In this document: piece after piece, positions 1 through 9,065 of the stretch
Layout of the letters: each line of letters opens with the position of its first letter
Numbering within the stretch: position 1 is the first letter of the stretch
Origin: Actinocorallia populi
GTDB taxonomy: Bacteria; Actinomycetota; Actinomycetes; Streptosporangiales; Streptosporangiaceae
DNA length: 64,000 nt
Direction: 5' to 3'
NCBI RefSeq assembly: GCF_002995495.1
Contig: NZ_PVZV01000006.1
Location: 620,001-684,000 of the forward strand
Notes under the pieces: model-generated
The model's database searches: none
What the model saw: only the letters and a program-made list of their open reading frames with translations
What the model was told of the DNA's origin: nothing
Translations under genes and position numbers: made by a program

Positions 1-15
1 GCAACTGATCCCGGT

Positions 16-47
16 GGCGGCGGGCCACCGGCACCAGGCCCGCCGCC
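16..47. terminator. Intercistronic hairpin upstream of sugar ABC ATPase
   Basis: Positions 16-26 (ggcggcgggcc) and 37-47 are perfect inverted repeats of 11 bp with a 10-base loop. No T tract follows, so this may be an intercistronic stem that separates an upstream gene, probably the sugar-binding protein, from the ATPase gene rather than a full terminator. A stop codon at 6-8 (aac tga) could be the end of that upstream gene; this part is inference. Confidence 0.5.
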
Positions 48-83
48 GTCCTCCCATCCCTGACTGAAAGGACGGCACCGACC

Positions 84-1649
84 ATGGCGGACACGGTGAC
101 CGCATCGGCTCCCCCGGCCCCGGTGGTCGAGGCGACCGGCATCTCCAAGCGGTTCGGCGCGACGGTCGCTCTCCGCGAGGCGCGGATCGCCATCGCGCCG
201 GGCGAGTCGCACGCGCTGGTCGGGCGGAACGGCGCCGGCAAGTCCACGCTGGTCTCCATCCTCACCGGCCTGCAGAAGCCCGACACCGGCACGCTGCGCT
301 TCAACGGCGAGCCCGCGCCGGCCTTCGGCGACATCGACGCGTGGCGGTCGCGCGTGGCCTGCGTCTACCAGCGTTCGACGATCCTGCCCGACCTCAGCGT
401 CGCGGAGAACCTCTTCCTGCACCGGCAGAGCAGCTCGGCGCTGCGGCCGATCAGCTGGCGCAGGCTCCGCTCGAGGGCGGCGGAGCTGCTCGCCGAGTAC
501 GGCGTGGACCTCGACCCGACGGCCGCCGCCCGCACGCTCACGGTGGAGCAGCGACAGTTCGTGGAGATCGCGCGGGCCCTGTCCTTCGGCGCCCGGTTCA
601 TCATCCTGGACGAGCCGACCGCCAAACTCGACGCCCGCGGCATCGAGCGGCTCTTCGCCAAGCTGCGCGGGCTGCAGGAGCAGGGGGTGGCGTTCCTGTT
701 CATCTCCCACCACCTGCAGGAGGTCTACGACCTGTGCACCAGCGTCACCGTCTACCGGGACGCCCGCCACATCGTCACGGCGCCCGTCGCGGAGCTGGAC
801 CAGGAGGCGCTCGTCGAGGCGATGACGGGAGAGCGGGCCGAGAGCGCCGCCGCCGAGGGCGCCCCCCGGTCACGGCCGGGACCGCAGGTCCCCGAACTGC
901 TGTCGGTCACCGGGCTGACCCTGCCCGGCGCGTACGAGGACCTCGACCTGGCCGTCCGGGAAGGAGAGGTCGTGGGCCTGGCGGGCGCCGCCGCCAGCGG
1001 CAACGTGCAGCTCGGCGAGACCATCGCGGGCCTGCACAAGGCCTCCGCCGGCGAGATGCGGATCTCCGGACGCGCCCTGCGCAGCGGTGACATCCCCGCC
1101 GCGATCGCCGCGGGCGTGGGTCTCGTCCCCGAGGACAGGCACCTGCAGGGACTGGTCAACGACCGCAGCGTGGCCGAGAACGCCACCCTCACCGTGTCCG
1201 ACCAGCTCGGGCCGTTCGGCACCGTCCTGCCGTCCCGGACCCGTGCCTTCGCCGCCCGGATGATCAAGGATCTCGACATCAAGACCCCCGGCCAGGACAC
1301 CCCCGTCTCCGCCCTGTCCGGCGGCAACCAGCAGAAGGTCGTCGTCGCGCGGGCGCTCGCCACCGACCCGGCGGTCCTCGTCACCATCCGCCCGACCAAC
1401 GGCGTGGACGTGAAGTCCAAGGAGTTCCTGCTCGACAGGATCCGCCAGGTCGCCGACTCCGGCCGCGCCGCCCTGATCGTCTCCGACGAGCTGGACGACC
1501 TGCGGTCGTGCGACCGGGTCGTGGCCATGTTCCACGGCCGGATCGCCGCCGAGTTCGCCCCCGGCTGGAAGGACGAGCAGCTGGTCGCCGCCATGGAGGG
1601 CATGGCCGTCAACAACGAAAGGAAGGACAGCGATGTCCACGAGCACTGA
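84..1649 (+). CDS. Sugar ABC transporter ATP-binding protein (RbsA/XylG type)
   Basis: A 521-residue protein with two fused nucleotide-binding domains, the layout of cytoplasmic ATPases that power monosaccharide importers of the CUT2 class. Domain 1 (about residues 15-250) is complete: Walker A GRNGAGKST, signature-like LTVEQRQFVEIARAL, Walker B FIILDEPTAKLD. Domain 2 (about 270-510) keeps the LSGGNQQKVVVARAL signature. Its Walker A is degenerate (GAAASGNVQLGE) and the Walker B Asp-Glu is replaced (LVTIRPTNGVD), so it probably does not hydrolyse ATP. A degenerate second site is common in this family, but loss of the acidic pair is more extreme. The permease gene overlaps its 3' end by 17 bp, so the two are co-translated. 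The sugar cannot be read from sequence; the binding protein is expected just left of the window. Confidence 0.93.
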   Translation: MADTVTASAPPAPVVEATGISKRFGATVALREARIAIAPGESHALVGRNGAGKSTLVSILTGLQKPDTGTLRFNGEPAPAFGDIDAWRSRVACVYQRSTILPDLSVAENLFLHRQSSSALRPISWRRLRSRAAELLAEYGVDLDPTAAARTLTVEQRQFVEIARALSFGARFIILDEPTAKLDARGIERLFAKLRGLQEQGVAFLFISHHLQEVYDLCTSVTVYRDARHIVTAPVAELDQEALVEAMTGERAESAAAEGAPRSRPGPQVPELLSVTGLTLPGAYEDLDLAVREGEVVGLAGAAASGNVQLGETIAGLHKASAGEMRISGRALRSGDIPAAIAAGVGLVPEDRHLQGLVNDRSVAENATLTVSDQLGPFGTVLPSRTRAFAARMIKDLDIKTPGQDTPVSALSGGNQQKVVVARALATDPAVLVTIRPTNGVDVKSKEFLLDRIRQVADSGRAALIVSDELDDLRSCDRVVAMFHGRIAAEFAPGWKDEQLVAAMEGMAVNNERKDSDVHEH

Positions 1650-2673
1650 CCTGTCCGGCACCGCGGCCGTCGGCGGCGAACCCCCCGCGGCCGCCGGCCG
1701 CGCCCGCCTCTCCTTCGCCAGGTACCGTGACCTGTCCCTGGTGCCGGTCCTGCTGGTGCTGTGCGTCATCGGGTTCATCGTCTCCCCCGCGTTCCTCACC
1801 GCCGACAACCTGCTCGGCGTGGCCCAGCAGTCCACGGAGCTGAGCCTGCTCGTCCTGGCCCAGGCGCTGATCCTCATCTGCGGGCGGATGGACCTGTCCC
1901 TGGAGTCCACGATCGGCGTCGCGCCGGTCATCGCGATCTGGATGGTGCTGCCCGCCGACGGCGGCCGGTTCCAGGGGCTCGGGCTGCTCCCGGAGAGCTT
2001 CTCGGTGCCGCTGTGCCTGCTGGTGGGCGTTCTGATCGGCGCGCTCAACGCCTTCCTGATCCTGAAGCTGCGGCTCAACGGGTTCATCGTGACGCTCGGC
2101 GGGCTGACCATGCTGCGCGGGCTGCAGATCGCCATCTCCGAGGGCCAGTCGATCGTGGACCTGCCCTCCTCCTTCACCTACCTCGGCAGGGCGTCCTGGC
2201 TCGGCGCCCCCGCGGCGATCTGGATCTGCGGCCTGCTGTTCCTCATCGGCGGCGCGGCGCTGGCCTGGCTCAAGCACGGCCGTGCGCTGTACGCGATCGG
2301 CGGCAACGCCGAGGCCGCGCGGACCGCGGGCATCCGGGTCGACCGCATCACCGCGGTGGTGCTGATCCTCGCCGGGCTGCTCGCCGCCTTCGCCGGCATC
2401 CTCTACACCGGCCACTACGGTTCGATCTCCGCCAACCAGGGCAGCGGCTGGATCTTCCAGGTCTTCGCCGCGACCGTCATCGGCGGCGTCAGCCTCAACG
2501 GGGGCAAGGGCACGATCTTCGGCGCGCTGACCGGCGTGCTCACCCTCCAGCTCGTCGTCAACGTGATGACCCTGGGCGGGGTGCCGCCGCTGTGGAACCA
2601 GTTCCTCAACGGCGCGATCATCATCATCGCCCTGACCGTCTCGCGGTTCGCCTCCGGAGAGAAGCAGGAGTGA
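1633..2673 (+). CDS. Sugar ABC transporter permease (RbsC/XylH type)
   Basis: A 346-residue polytopic membrane protein. The first 30 residues are polar, followed by about nine hydrophobic segments. The family block LNGFIVTLGGLTMLRG and the C-terminal block with GSGWIFQVFAATVIGGVSLNGG are typical of BPD_transp_2 permeases in the ribose/xylose/rhamnose class. It would form the membrane channel with the ATPase encoded immediately upstream. The ATG at 1633 lies inside the ATPase gene behind a good ribosome site (aaaggaagg). The stop overlaps the GTG of the following GntR gene (GTGA), so transporter and regulator form one transcription unit. Confidence 0.93.
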   Translation: MSTSTDLSGTAAVGGEPPAAAGRARLSFARYRDLSLVPVLLVLCVIGFIVSPAFLTADNLLGVAQQSTELSLLVLAQALILICGRMDLSLESTIGVAPVIAIWMVLPADGGRFQGLGLLPESFSVPLCLLVGVLIGALNAFLILKLRLNGFIVTLGGLTMLRGLQIAISEGQSIVDLPSSFTYLGRASWLGAPAAIWICGLLFLIGGAALAWLKHGRALYAIGGNAEAARTAGIRVDRITAVVLILAGLLAAFAGILYTGHYGSISANQGSGWIFQVFAATVIGGVSLNGGKGTIFGALTGVLTLQLVVNVMTLGGVPPLWNQFLNGAIIIIALTVSRFASGEKQE

Positions 2674-3338
2674 GCGTCACCGACGAGGCGATCGAGAAGA
2701 TCAAGACGATGATCATCTCCGGTCAGCTCGCCCCCGGGACCCGGCTGCCCCGGGAGGAGGAGCTCGCGGGGCAGCTCGGGTTGTCGCGCAACTCCCTGCG
2801 GGAGGCGGTGCGGGCGCTCACCGCGATGCGGATCCTGGTCACCCGCCAGGGGGACGGGACCTACGTGTCCGGGCTGGAGCCCCATGTCCTCATGGAGGCG
2901 ATGACGTTCGTCTCAGACGTCTCCCAGGGCGACAGTGCCGCCCAGCTGATCGGCGTCCGCAGGCTGCTGGAACCCCAGGTGACCGGCCTGGCCTCGGCGC
3001 GACTGACCGACGGGCAGCTGCTCGTGCTGCGGGAGGCGTTCGAGAAGAGCGTGGCGGCGGAGAGCGTCGAGGAGTTCATCGAGTGGGACATGGCGTTCCA
3101 CCGGACGATCGCGGAGAGCGTGGGGAACCCGCTGCTGACGATGCTCCTCGACGTGCTGTCCACGCGCACGCAGCGCATCCGCATCGTCCGCGGCACCGAA
3201 CTGGCAGGCCGGATGGAATCGGTGCACCGCGAGCACGAGACGATCCTGCACGCGCTGGAGGCCAGGGACGCGCTGCTCGCCGTCTCGGCGGCCACGCTCC
3301 ACCTGTCGGCCGTCGAACGGTGGCTCGAGCGGTCCTGA
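2670..3338 (+). CDS. GntR/FadR-family transcriptional regulator
   Basis: A 222-residue regulator. It has an N-terminal winged helix (about 1-70; LPREEELAGQLGLSRNSLREAVRAL is the recognition region, then GDGTYVS) and a C-terminal all-helical FCD ligand-binding domain with the metal/ligand pattern D-x3-H (WDMAFHRTIAES). The GTG start at 2670 overlaps the permease stop by 4 bp and gives an N-terminus (SVTDEAIEKIK) that matches the convergent paralogue at 3342-4013. It probably senses the imported sugar or a metabolite and controls this transporter operon (inference from operon position). Confidence 0.9.
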   Translation: MSVTDEAIEKIKTMIISGQLAPGTRLPREEELAGQLGLSRNSLREAVRALTAMRILVTRQGDGTYVSGLEPHVLMEAMTFVSDVSQGDSAAQLIGVRRLLEPQVTGLASARLTDGQLLVLREAFEKSVAAESVEEFIEWDMAFHRTIAESVGNPLLTMLLDVLSTRTQRIRIVRGTELAGRMESVHREHETILHALEARDALLAVSAATLHLSAVERWLERS

Positions 3339-3341
3339 CCG

Positions 3342-4013
3342 TCAGAGTGCCTCGTTCAGCCAGCGGGTGACGTTCGAGATGTGCACGGTCGCCCAGGCCC
3401 GTGCCGTCTCGACCTCGCCGAGCGCCAGGGCGTCCAGGATCGCGCGGTGTTCCGCCAGCGTGCGGGACACCGCTTCCTGCTGCGTGACGCCGCGCCAGAT
3501 GCGGGCGCGCACCGTCGGACCGGAGATGGTCTCCAGCAGCGAGCACAGGAGGGGGACGCCCGAGGCGGCCGCGATCCGCCGGTGGAACTCCAGGTCGTTG
3601 GCCACGAGCTCCTCGGCGCCCGGGGCGTCGCCCAGCCCGTCCAGCAGGCTCCGCAGCCCGGCGACCTCCTCCGGGGTGATCCGCTGGGCGGCCAGCGCCG
3701 TCGCCGCGGGCTCGAGGATCGCCCGGACCTGGAACGCCTGCAGGACCGTGTCGTCCTGGTGGAAGTCCAGGATGAACGTGACGGCCTCCAGCAGCTGCTC
3801 CGGCGCGAGGCTGCTCACGTACGTCCCGTCGCCCTGCCTTACGTCGAGGATGTTCAGCAGCGACAGCGCCCGCACCGCCTCGCGCAGGGAGTTGCGCGAC
3901 AACCCCAGCTCGGAGGCGAGGTCCGCCTCCTTCGGCAACCGGTCCCCCGGCCGCAGCGCGCCCGAGACGATCATCTCCTTGATCTTCTCGATGGCCTCAT
4001 CGGTGACCGCCAC
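3342..4013 (-). CDS. GntR/FadR-family transcriptional regulator, paralogue of neighbour
   Basis: A 223-residue FadR-type regulator with a winged helix (LPKEADLASELGLSRNSLREAVRAL) and an FCD domain (NDLEFHRRIAAAS). It aligns nearly end to end with the product of 2670-3338: both begin with VTDEAIEKIK, share GLSRNSLREAVRAL and GDGTYVS, and have the same length. The two genes converge with only 3 bp between stops. The start is GTG at 4013 with gaagg just upstream. It lies 98 bp downstream of the glycoside hydrolase gene on the same strand and may be read from the MFS-hydrolase operon or from its own promoter. Confidence 0.9.
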   Translation of the reverse strand: MAVTDEAIEKIKEMIVSGALRPGDRLPKEADLASELGLSRNSLREAVRALSLLNILDVRQGDGTYVSSLAPEQLLEAVTFILDFHQDDTVLQAFQVRAILEPAATALAAQRITPEEVAGLRSLLDGLGDAPGAEELVANDLEFHRRIAAASGVPLLCSLLETISGPTVRARIWRGVTQQEAVSRTLAEHRAILDALALGEVETARAWATVHISNVTRWLNEAL

Positions 4014-4111
4014 GCGCCTTCACCCCTCAAAGATCCGATGTCCCGCACCAGTATGCAGCCGACCGCGGCCGCCGGGTGCGGCGTGAGGGATCTCCGTCGA
4101 GGACGTGCCGG

Positions 4112-6496
4112 TCACTCCCTCATCCGGCCGGGCAGCCGCAGCAACGCGGCGGCGGCGCGTGCCGGACGGCCGTTGAGCAGGTGCAGCAGGACGTCGATGG
4201 TCGTCCACCGCAGCTTGCCGGCGGAGAAGATGGCGGCCGCACGCAGCGGCAGCTCGTCGAGACCGTGTTCGTACATCGCCATCTCGGCCGGGTCGGCCCT
4301 GGTGGCCTCGTCGAGAGGGGCCGCCCGCCACAGCACGGCCTTCAGCAGCCGTCCCAGCCGGGTCGCGCTGACCTCGCCCAGGGTCGAGTCCCGGGTGAAC
4401 GGCCGCACCGGCCGCGGTCGCGGGACGGGGTGTCCGAGCCGCTGCTCGAACTGCTCGTCGGTGACCGCGACCAGCGGTGAGCCGACGGGCTCGGCCGCCG
4501 TGTCGACGCCTCCGCTGACCACCACCGTCACCGTACCGACCACGTCGGTGCTCGATCGGGCGATCTCCAGATCGAAGGGGCCGGACGGGATCCGCCAGTC
4601 CGCCTCGGACACGTCGTAGAACGCGAACGCGCGGGCCGCGACGGTGATCGCGACGGTCCGGCGTTCCCCCGGCGACAGCCGTACCTTGGCGAAACCGGCC
4701 AGCTGGCGGCGGGGCCGTGCGACCACGCCCGTACGGTCGTGCAGATACACCTGAACGACGTCGCTGCCCGCCCGCCGCCCGGTGTTCTCGACGGTGACGT
4801 TCACGGTGACGTCCTCACCGGCCGGCACATCGGCACGGTCGACTCCGATGCCGCTCCAGGCGATGGTGGTGTAGCCGAGGCCGTGACCGAACGGGAACAG
4901 CGGCTGCCGGTCGATGGTGGTGTGGTAGCGGTAACCGACGTAAAGGCCCTCGCGGTACTGCACCTGGTGCGGCTCACCCGGGAAGTACGGGGCCGCGGCA
5001 TCGTCGTCCTGCGCGGCCGGGAACGTCTCGGCGAGCCTGCCCCCGGGTTCCGCATCGCCGTAGAGGACGTCGACGAGTGCGCCGCCGCCTGCCTGCCCGC
5101 CGAGATAGCACTCCAGGATCGCCGCGGGGAGGTCCTTCCACGGCATCAGCACCGGGGCGCCGTTGGACAACACGACGACGGTCCGCGGGTTGGCGGCGCA
5201 CACCGCCGCGACCAGTTCGTCGTGCTGAGCGGGCAGCCGCAGGTCGGTGCGGTCGAAGCCCTCACTCTCATAGGACGGCGGCAACCCGATCATGACGACT
5301 GCGACGTCGGCGGCGCGGGCGGCCACGACGGCCTCGGCGATCAGTTGGGGATCCTGCCGGGCGTGCGCCGGGTCGTACCCGGGCGCATAGGTCGTGTTCG
5401 CGCCGCGGCGTTCGAGTTCCGCCAGCATGGTGGTGATCCGGGTGGGGGTGACCAGGGAGCTCCCGGCGCCCTGGTAGCGAGGCTGCTCGGCGAACGACCC
5501 GATCACGGCGATCGAATCCTCCGGGACGAGAGGGAGCACTCCGTCGTTGGTGAGCAGCACGGTGCCGTCGGCGGCCACCCGACGGGCCAGGGCGTCGTGG
5601 GCGTCGACGGGGATCTCGCCGTGCGGCGTACGGGCCGAGCGGGCGACGAGGTCGAGGACTCGCTGAGCCGACTCGGCGACCTGCTCCGCCGGCAGCAGCC
5701 CGGACTCGACCGCCCGTACGACGAGCCGGTCGGACAGGCCGCGGCTACCGGGCATCTCCAGGTCCATGCCGGCGGCCACCGCCGCGACCCGGTCGACGGT
5801 CGCGGCCCAGTCGCTCATCACCAGGCCGTCGAATCCCCATTCACCGCGCAGGATCTCGGTGAGCAGCCGGTGGTGCTGGGTGGCGGGATGCCCGTTGACC
5901 TGGTTGTAGGAGGCCATCACGGTCCACGGCCGGGCGGTTTTCACGGCGTACTCGAACCCGGCCAGGTACAGCTCCCGCAGCGTGCGCTCGTCGACGATGG
6001 CGTCGACCACGAACCGGTGGGACTCCTGGTTGTTGACCGCGAAGTGCTTGAGGCACGCGCCGACGCCGTGGCGTTGCAGCCCGTCCACCACCGCCGCCGC
6101 GAACCGGCCGCCGAGCAGCGGGTCCTCCGAGAAGTACTCGAAGTTGCGTCCGCACAGGGGGCTCCGCTTGATGTTCAGGCCCGGTCCGAGCACCACGTCG
6201 ACGCCGAAGGCACGGGCCTCGACGGCGAGGGCCGCACCGACCTCGGCCGCCAGGTCCTCGGCCCAGGTGCCGGCCAGCGTCACGGCCGGGGGGAAGCAGG
6301 TCGCCGGGGCGCTGCCCCCGACCCCCAGGTGATCACCGGCGTCGGCCTGGAATCTCAAGCCGTGCGGCCCGTCGCTGACCACGCACGAGGGCACGCCGGA
6401 CTCGGGCAACGGCTGGGTGCGCCAGTAGCCCTCACCCGACAGCAGTGACACCTGCTGCCTCAGCGTGAGGTCGGCGGCGGTGGGCGGCTTGGTCAT
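4112..6496 (-). CDS. Glycoside hydrolase family 3 (beta-glucosidase/xylosidase type)
   Basis: A 794-residue enzyme with the usual GH3 layout: a TIM-barrel domain (about 10-320), an alpha/beta sandwich domain, then a C-terminal fibronectin-III-like domain (about 650-720). Substrate-binding residues lie in the GPGLNIKRSP and LKHFAVNNQE blocks. The catalytic nucleophile is Asp229 in GFDGLVMSDW, and the likely acid/base Glu is in SYESEGFDRTDL. No signal peptide is seen, so it should act in the cytoplasm on imported oligosaccharides, which fits the MFS transporter 41 bp upstream in the same operon. The open frame continues far upstream, but homology begins at MTKPPTAADLTLRQQ, so ATG 6496 is chosen. 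Exact glycosidic specificity is not predictable. Confidence 0.92.
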   Translation of the reverse strand: MTKPPTAADLTLRQQVSLLSGEGYWRTQPLPESGVPSCVVSDGPHGLRFQADAGDHLGVGGSAPATCFPPAVTLAGTWAEDLAAEVGAALAVEARAFGVDVVLGPGLNIKRSPLCGRNFEYFSEDPLLGGRFAAAVVDGLQRHGVGACLKHFAVNNQESHRFVVDAIVDERTLRELYLAGFEYAVKTARPWTVMASYNQVNGHPATQHHRLLTEILRGEWGFDGLVMSDWAATVDRVAAVAAGMDLEMPGSRGLSDRLVVRAVESGLLPAEQVAESAQRVLDLVARSARTPHGEIPVDAHDALARRVAADGTVLLTNDGVLPLVPEDSIAVIGSFAEQPRYQGAGSSLVTPTRITTMLAELERRGANTTYAPGYDPAHARQDPQLIAEAVVAARAADVAVVMIGLPPSYESEGFDRTDLRLPAQHDELVAAVCAANPRTVVVLSNGAPVLMPWKDLPAAILECYLGGQAGGGALVDVLYGDAEPGGRLAETFPAAQDDDAAAPYFPGEPHQVQYREGLYVGYRYHTTIDRQPLFPFGHGLGYTTIAWSGIGVDRADVPAGEDVTVNVTVENTGRRAGSDVVQVYLHDRTGVVARPRRQLAGFAKVRLSPGERRTVAITVAARAFAFYDVSEADWRIPSGPFDLEIARSSTDVVGTVTVVVSGGVDTAAEPVGSPLVAVTDEQFEQRLGHPVPRPRPVRPFTRDSTLGEVSATRLGRLLKAVLWRAAPLDEATRADPAEMAMYEHGLDELPLRAAAIFSAGKLRWTTIDVLLHLLNGRPARAAAALLRLPGRMRE

Positions 6497-6537
6497 GAGC
6501 GATCCAGACTTCGAGAGGGGAAGGACATCGTTCGGGT

Positions 6538-7860
6538 TCAGCGGACCGACCGGATCGCCAGGACCGCCGCGGCGCCGGCCACGGAGGCCGCCAGCCCGAT
6601 CGGGAACAGGGCGGCGTAGCCCCACGACGTCGCGATCACTCCCGCGACGCCCGGCGCGATCAGCTGAGGCAGGGCGACGGCGATGTTGAGGACGCCGAGA
6701 TCCTTGCCGCTGTCCTGCGCCGAGGGCAGCACTTCCGACAGCAGTGCCTGGTCCACCGACATGTAGGCGCCGAAACCCAGGCCGGCCAACGCGGCGTAGA
6801 CCCCGAAACCCGTCACGGAAGGCAGCATCCAGGGGCCGATGAGCGACAGGCCGATCAGCACACCGGACACGATGACGACGGGCTTGCGCCGGCCGAGCCG
6901 ATCGCTGACGGTGCCGCCCACCACCGTGCTGATCACGGTGGTGACCAGTGCGATCCCGGCGAACAGCGGCACCCAGTCCACGGCGTCGTCGCCGAGCCCG
7001 ATGTAGTCCTGCAACAGGTACAGCTGGTAGCCGTTGACCAGGTAGTAGCCGATGAAGGTGAGCAGCCGGCCGGCGAAGCCGAACGCGAAGTCGGGATGGG
7101 CTCTCGGGCTGACCCAGAAACCGCGCAGGAACGTCGCCCAGGGCAGAGCCGGGCGAGGGTCGTCCTGATTCGGGTGGTCGGGGTTGAACCTGACGAAGCC
7201 CGCGGCGCCGAGCACGACCAGTACGGCCAGCAGGCAGTGTCCGGCGAACGGCGCGTCGGAGAAGGCCGAGCCCACCGCCTGCCCGCCGAGCATGCCCAGC
7301 AGCACACCGAGTCCGCCCGCCGCGGAGAACCGGCCGCGCACGCCGCGCGGCACCCGGTCGGGCAGCACCGCGGCGAACGGGCCGAGCATCAGGTTGAGAC
7401 CGGCGAGAAGCAGCAGGTACGTCACCGCCAGGCCGGTCAGCCCGGCCAGGTCGCCCGCTCCGCGCAGGACCACCAGGCTCGCCGCCCCGAGTGCGGCACC
7501 GGCCAGCAGCCACGGTGCGCGCCGGCCCAGGCGGCTGCGCGTACGGTCCGACAGCACGCCGGCCAGCGGCGGTACGACCAGCCCGGCCACCGCGCCGACG
7601 ACGGTGATCAGCGCGAGGTTGGCCGTCTTGTCCGCCGGGTCGAACTCCTCGACCTGCAGCGGCAGCAGGATCCCGCCGACCGCGCCGATCGCGAGGAACA
7701 CTCCCAGCTGGGCCAGGAAGAACCAGATCAGCAACCGCCGCAGAGGCCCCCTCACGGGATCGCGCTCGGTGCTGTTCGGGTCGTGGCCCTCCGGGCTCAG
7801 CCGCACCGCGCCGCCGTCTTCCGGCGAAGACGGCTCCGGATGGGCGTCAGCTACAGGCAT
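6538..7860 (-). CDS. MFS transporter, likely (oligo)saccharide uptake
   Basis: A 440-residue membrane protein with about twelve hydrophobic segments after a polar 40-residue N-terminus. Two MFS loop motifs are visible after TM2 and TM8: GVLSDRTRSRLGRRAPW and GGTVSDRLGRRKPVV. The form D-R-x-R-S-R-x-G-R-R-x-P-W resembles glycoside/pentoside and sucrose-type MFS carriers. It is the first gene of an operon with the GH3 enzyme and is transcribed away from a LacI regulator, so I infer uptake of the glycoside cleaved by that enzyme. Confidence 0.85.
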   Translation of the reverse strand: MPVADAHPEPSSPEDGGAVRLSPEGHDPNSTERDPVRGPLRRLLIWFFLAQLGVFLAIGAVGGILLPLQVEEFDPADKTANLALITVVGAVAGLVVPPLAGVLSDRTRSRLGRRAPWLLAGAALGAASLVVLRGAGDLAGLTGLAVTYLLLLAGLNLMLGPFAAVLPDRVPRGVRGRFSAAGGLGVLLGMLGGQAVGSAFSDAPFAGHCLLAVLVVLGAAGFVRFNPDHPNQDDPRPALPWATFLRGFWVSPRAHPDFAFGFAGRLLTFIGYYLVNGYQLYLLQDYIGLGDDAVDWVPLFAGIALVTTVISTVVGGTVSDRLGRRKPVVIVSGVLIGLSLIGPWMLPSVTGFGVYAALAGLGFGAYMSVDQALLSEVLPSAQDSGKDLGVLNIAVALPQLIAPGVAGVIATSWGYAALFPIGLAASVAGAAAVLAIRSVR

Positions 7861-7889
7861 TCGGCACCTCTGTGACCGGTCGAAGGAAG

Positions 7890-7903
7890 CTAAATCGATT
7901 TAG
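7890..7903. promoter_or_regulatory. LacI-family operator (perfect palindrome)
   Basis: The sequence ctaaatcgatttag is a perfect 14-bp palindrome with a central CG step, as expected for LacI/GalR operators. It lies between the divergent MFS-GH3 operon (start 7860) and the lacI-type gene (start 7966), so it could control both. Confidence 0.75.
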
Positions 7904-7965
7904 TGATGTGCCGGTAAGGTAAGGCACGTAGGGTTCGGATCACAAGAGCGACGTGGGGAATCTTC

Positions 7966-8973
7966 ATGGCGAGCGAGGGCGCGGCCCGTCGGGGGCGTCG
8001 TACCACCATCGCCGATGTGGCCCAGGCCGCAGGCGTCTCCCGGACCACGGTCAGCTTCGTGCTGAACGGCACCCGGGGGCAGACGATCCCCGAGTCCACC
8101 CGGCAGCGCGTCCTGCAGGCGGCCGAACGGCTGCGCTACGCCCCCTCGGCGGAGGCCCGCGCGCTCAGACGCGGGCGCAGCGACGTGGTCCTGCTCTACC
8201 TGGCGCCCGAGCTGCCCCTCACCACCGACCTCGGGCAGCTCCTGGAGCACCTGGCCGCCATGTTCGCCGCCGCCGGGCTCACCGTGATCGCCCAGCCCTG
8301 GACCCGGTACCCGGACACCGAGGTGTCGAAGGCGATCACACCGGCCGTCGTGCTGGCCTGGCACCTGGACGAGGACTCCGTCACGGCCATGCGCCGCAAC
8401 GGGGTGCAGGTCGTGGTCTCCCTCACCGACGGCTCGGATCCGGTGGCCCGGTGGGTCTGGGGGGCTCGAGAGGAGACCATCGCGCGTCTGCAGGTCGGCA
8501 GGTTGGTCGAAGCCGGTCATCGCAGGCTCGGCTACGCCCTTCCGCACGACCGGCGGCTGGCCGAGGCGAGCCGCAAGCGGCTGGAGGCCCTGCAGCGGGC
8601 CTGCGCCGAGCACGGCCTGCCCGACCCCGTCGCGCTCCCCGTCCCCGCCGACGACGGCGCCCACGCGGCCGTGGCCTCCTGGCGCGCGATGACACCGGCC
8701 GTCACCGGCGTCTGCGCCCATGACGACGTCGCGGCCCTGGCCGTGCTGGCGGGCCTGCGGCGACACGGGCTGTCGGCCCCCGCCGACCTCGCGGTGATCG
8801 GGGTGATCGACTCCCCGGCCGCCCGGCTGGCCTGCCCTCCCCTGACGATGGTGACCGTCGACATGCGGGCCACGGCCCGCTACACCGTCGACGTCGTCAC
8901 CGCGCTCCTCGAGGGAGCACCGCTCCCGCCCGCCCCCGAGGTCGTCGGCCTGATCGAGCGCATGTCGGTCTGA
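7966..8973 (+). CDS. LacI-family transcriptional regulator
   Basis: A 335-residue repressor. The N-terminal LacI helix-turn-helix (TIADVAQAAGVSRTTVSFVLNG, residues about 14-35) is followed by the hinge segment (RLRYAPSAEARALRRGRSD) and a periplasmic-binding-protein-like sensor domain. The ending around DMRATARYTVDVVTALLEG matches the family C-terminus. Divergent from the MFS-GH3 operon with a shared operator, it probably represses that operon until its sugar inducer is present. It is a typical full-length member. Confidence 0.92.
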   Translation: MASEGAARRGRRTTIADVAQAAGVSRTTVSFVLNGTRGQTIPESTRQRVLQAAERLRYAPSAEARALRRGRSDVVLLYLAPELPLTTDLGQLLEHLAAMFAAAGLTVIAQPWTRYPDTEVSKAITPAVVLAWHLDEDSVTAMRRNGVQVVVSLTDGSDPVARWVWGAREETIARLQVGRLVEAGHRRLGYALPHDRRLAEASRKRLEALQRACAEHGLPDPVALPVPADDGAHAAVASWRAMTPAVTGVCAHDDVAALAVLAGLRRHGLSAPADLAVIGVIDSPAARLACPPLTMVTVDMRATARYTVDVVTALLEGAPLPPAPEVVGLIERMSV

Positions 8974-8986
8974 TGACAGATGTCAT
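8973..8986. promoter_or_regulatory. 14-bp inverted repeat after lacI-type gene
   Basis: The sequence atgacagatgtcat has perfect 5-bp arms (atgac/gtcat) around agat. It begins at the last base of the lacI-type stop codon and lies 80 bp upstream of the exporter-two-component operon. It may be an operator for that operon; no clear -35/-10 pair was found beside it. Confidence 0.3.
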
Positions 8987-9065
8987 GGCCGAAAGCTGAC
9001 ACATCCCACCGATTCCATGACGGGGTGTTCTACCGGGAGCTTTCGGGCGCTTCGAGACTGGGGGT

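Noticed and set aside
84-1649. Possible frameshift in the second ATPase domain
   Set aside because: The frame and the following motif TNGVDVKSKE are intact, so the changed Walker B looks like substitution, not a frameshift.
4112-7513. A 1133-residue open frame joining the GH3 enzyme to a long N-terminal part
   Set aside because: The part above 6496 is an alternative frame of the MFS transporter gene and has no family homology; the GH3 protein begins at MTKPPTAADL.
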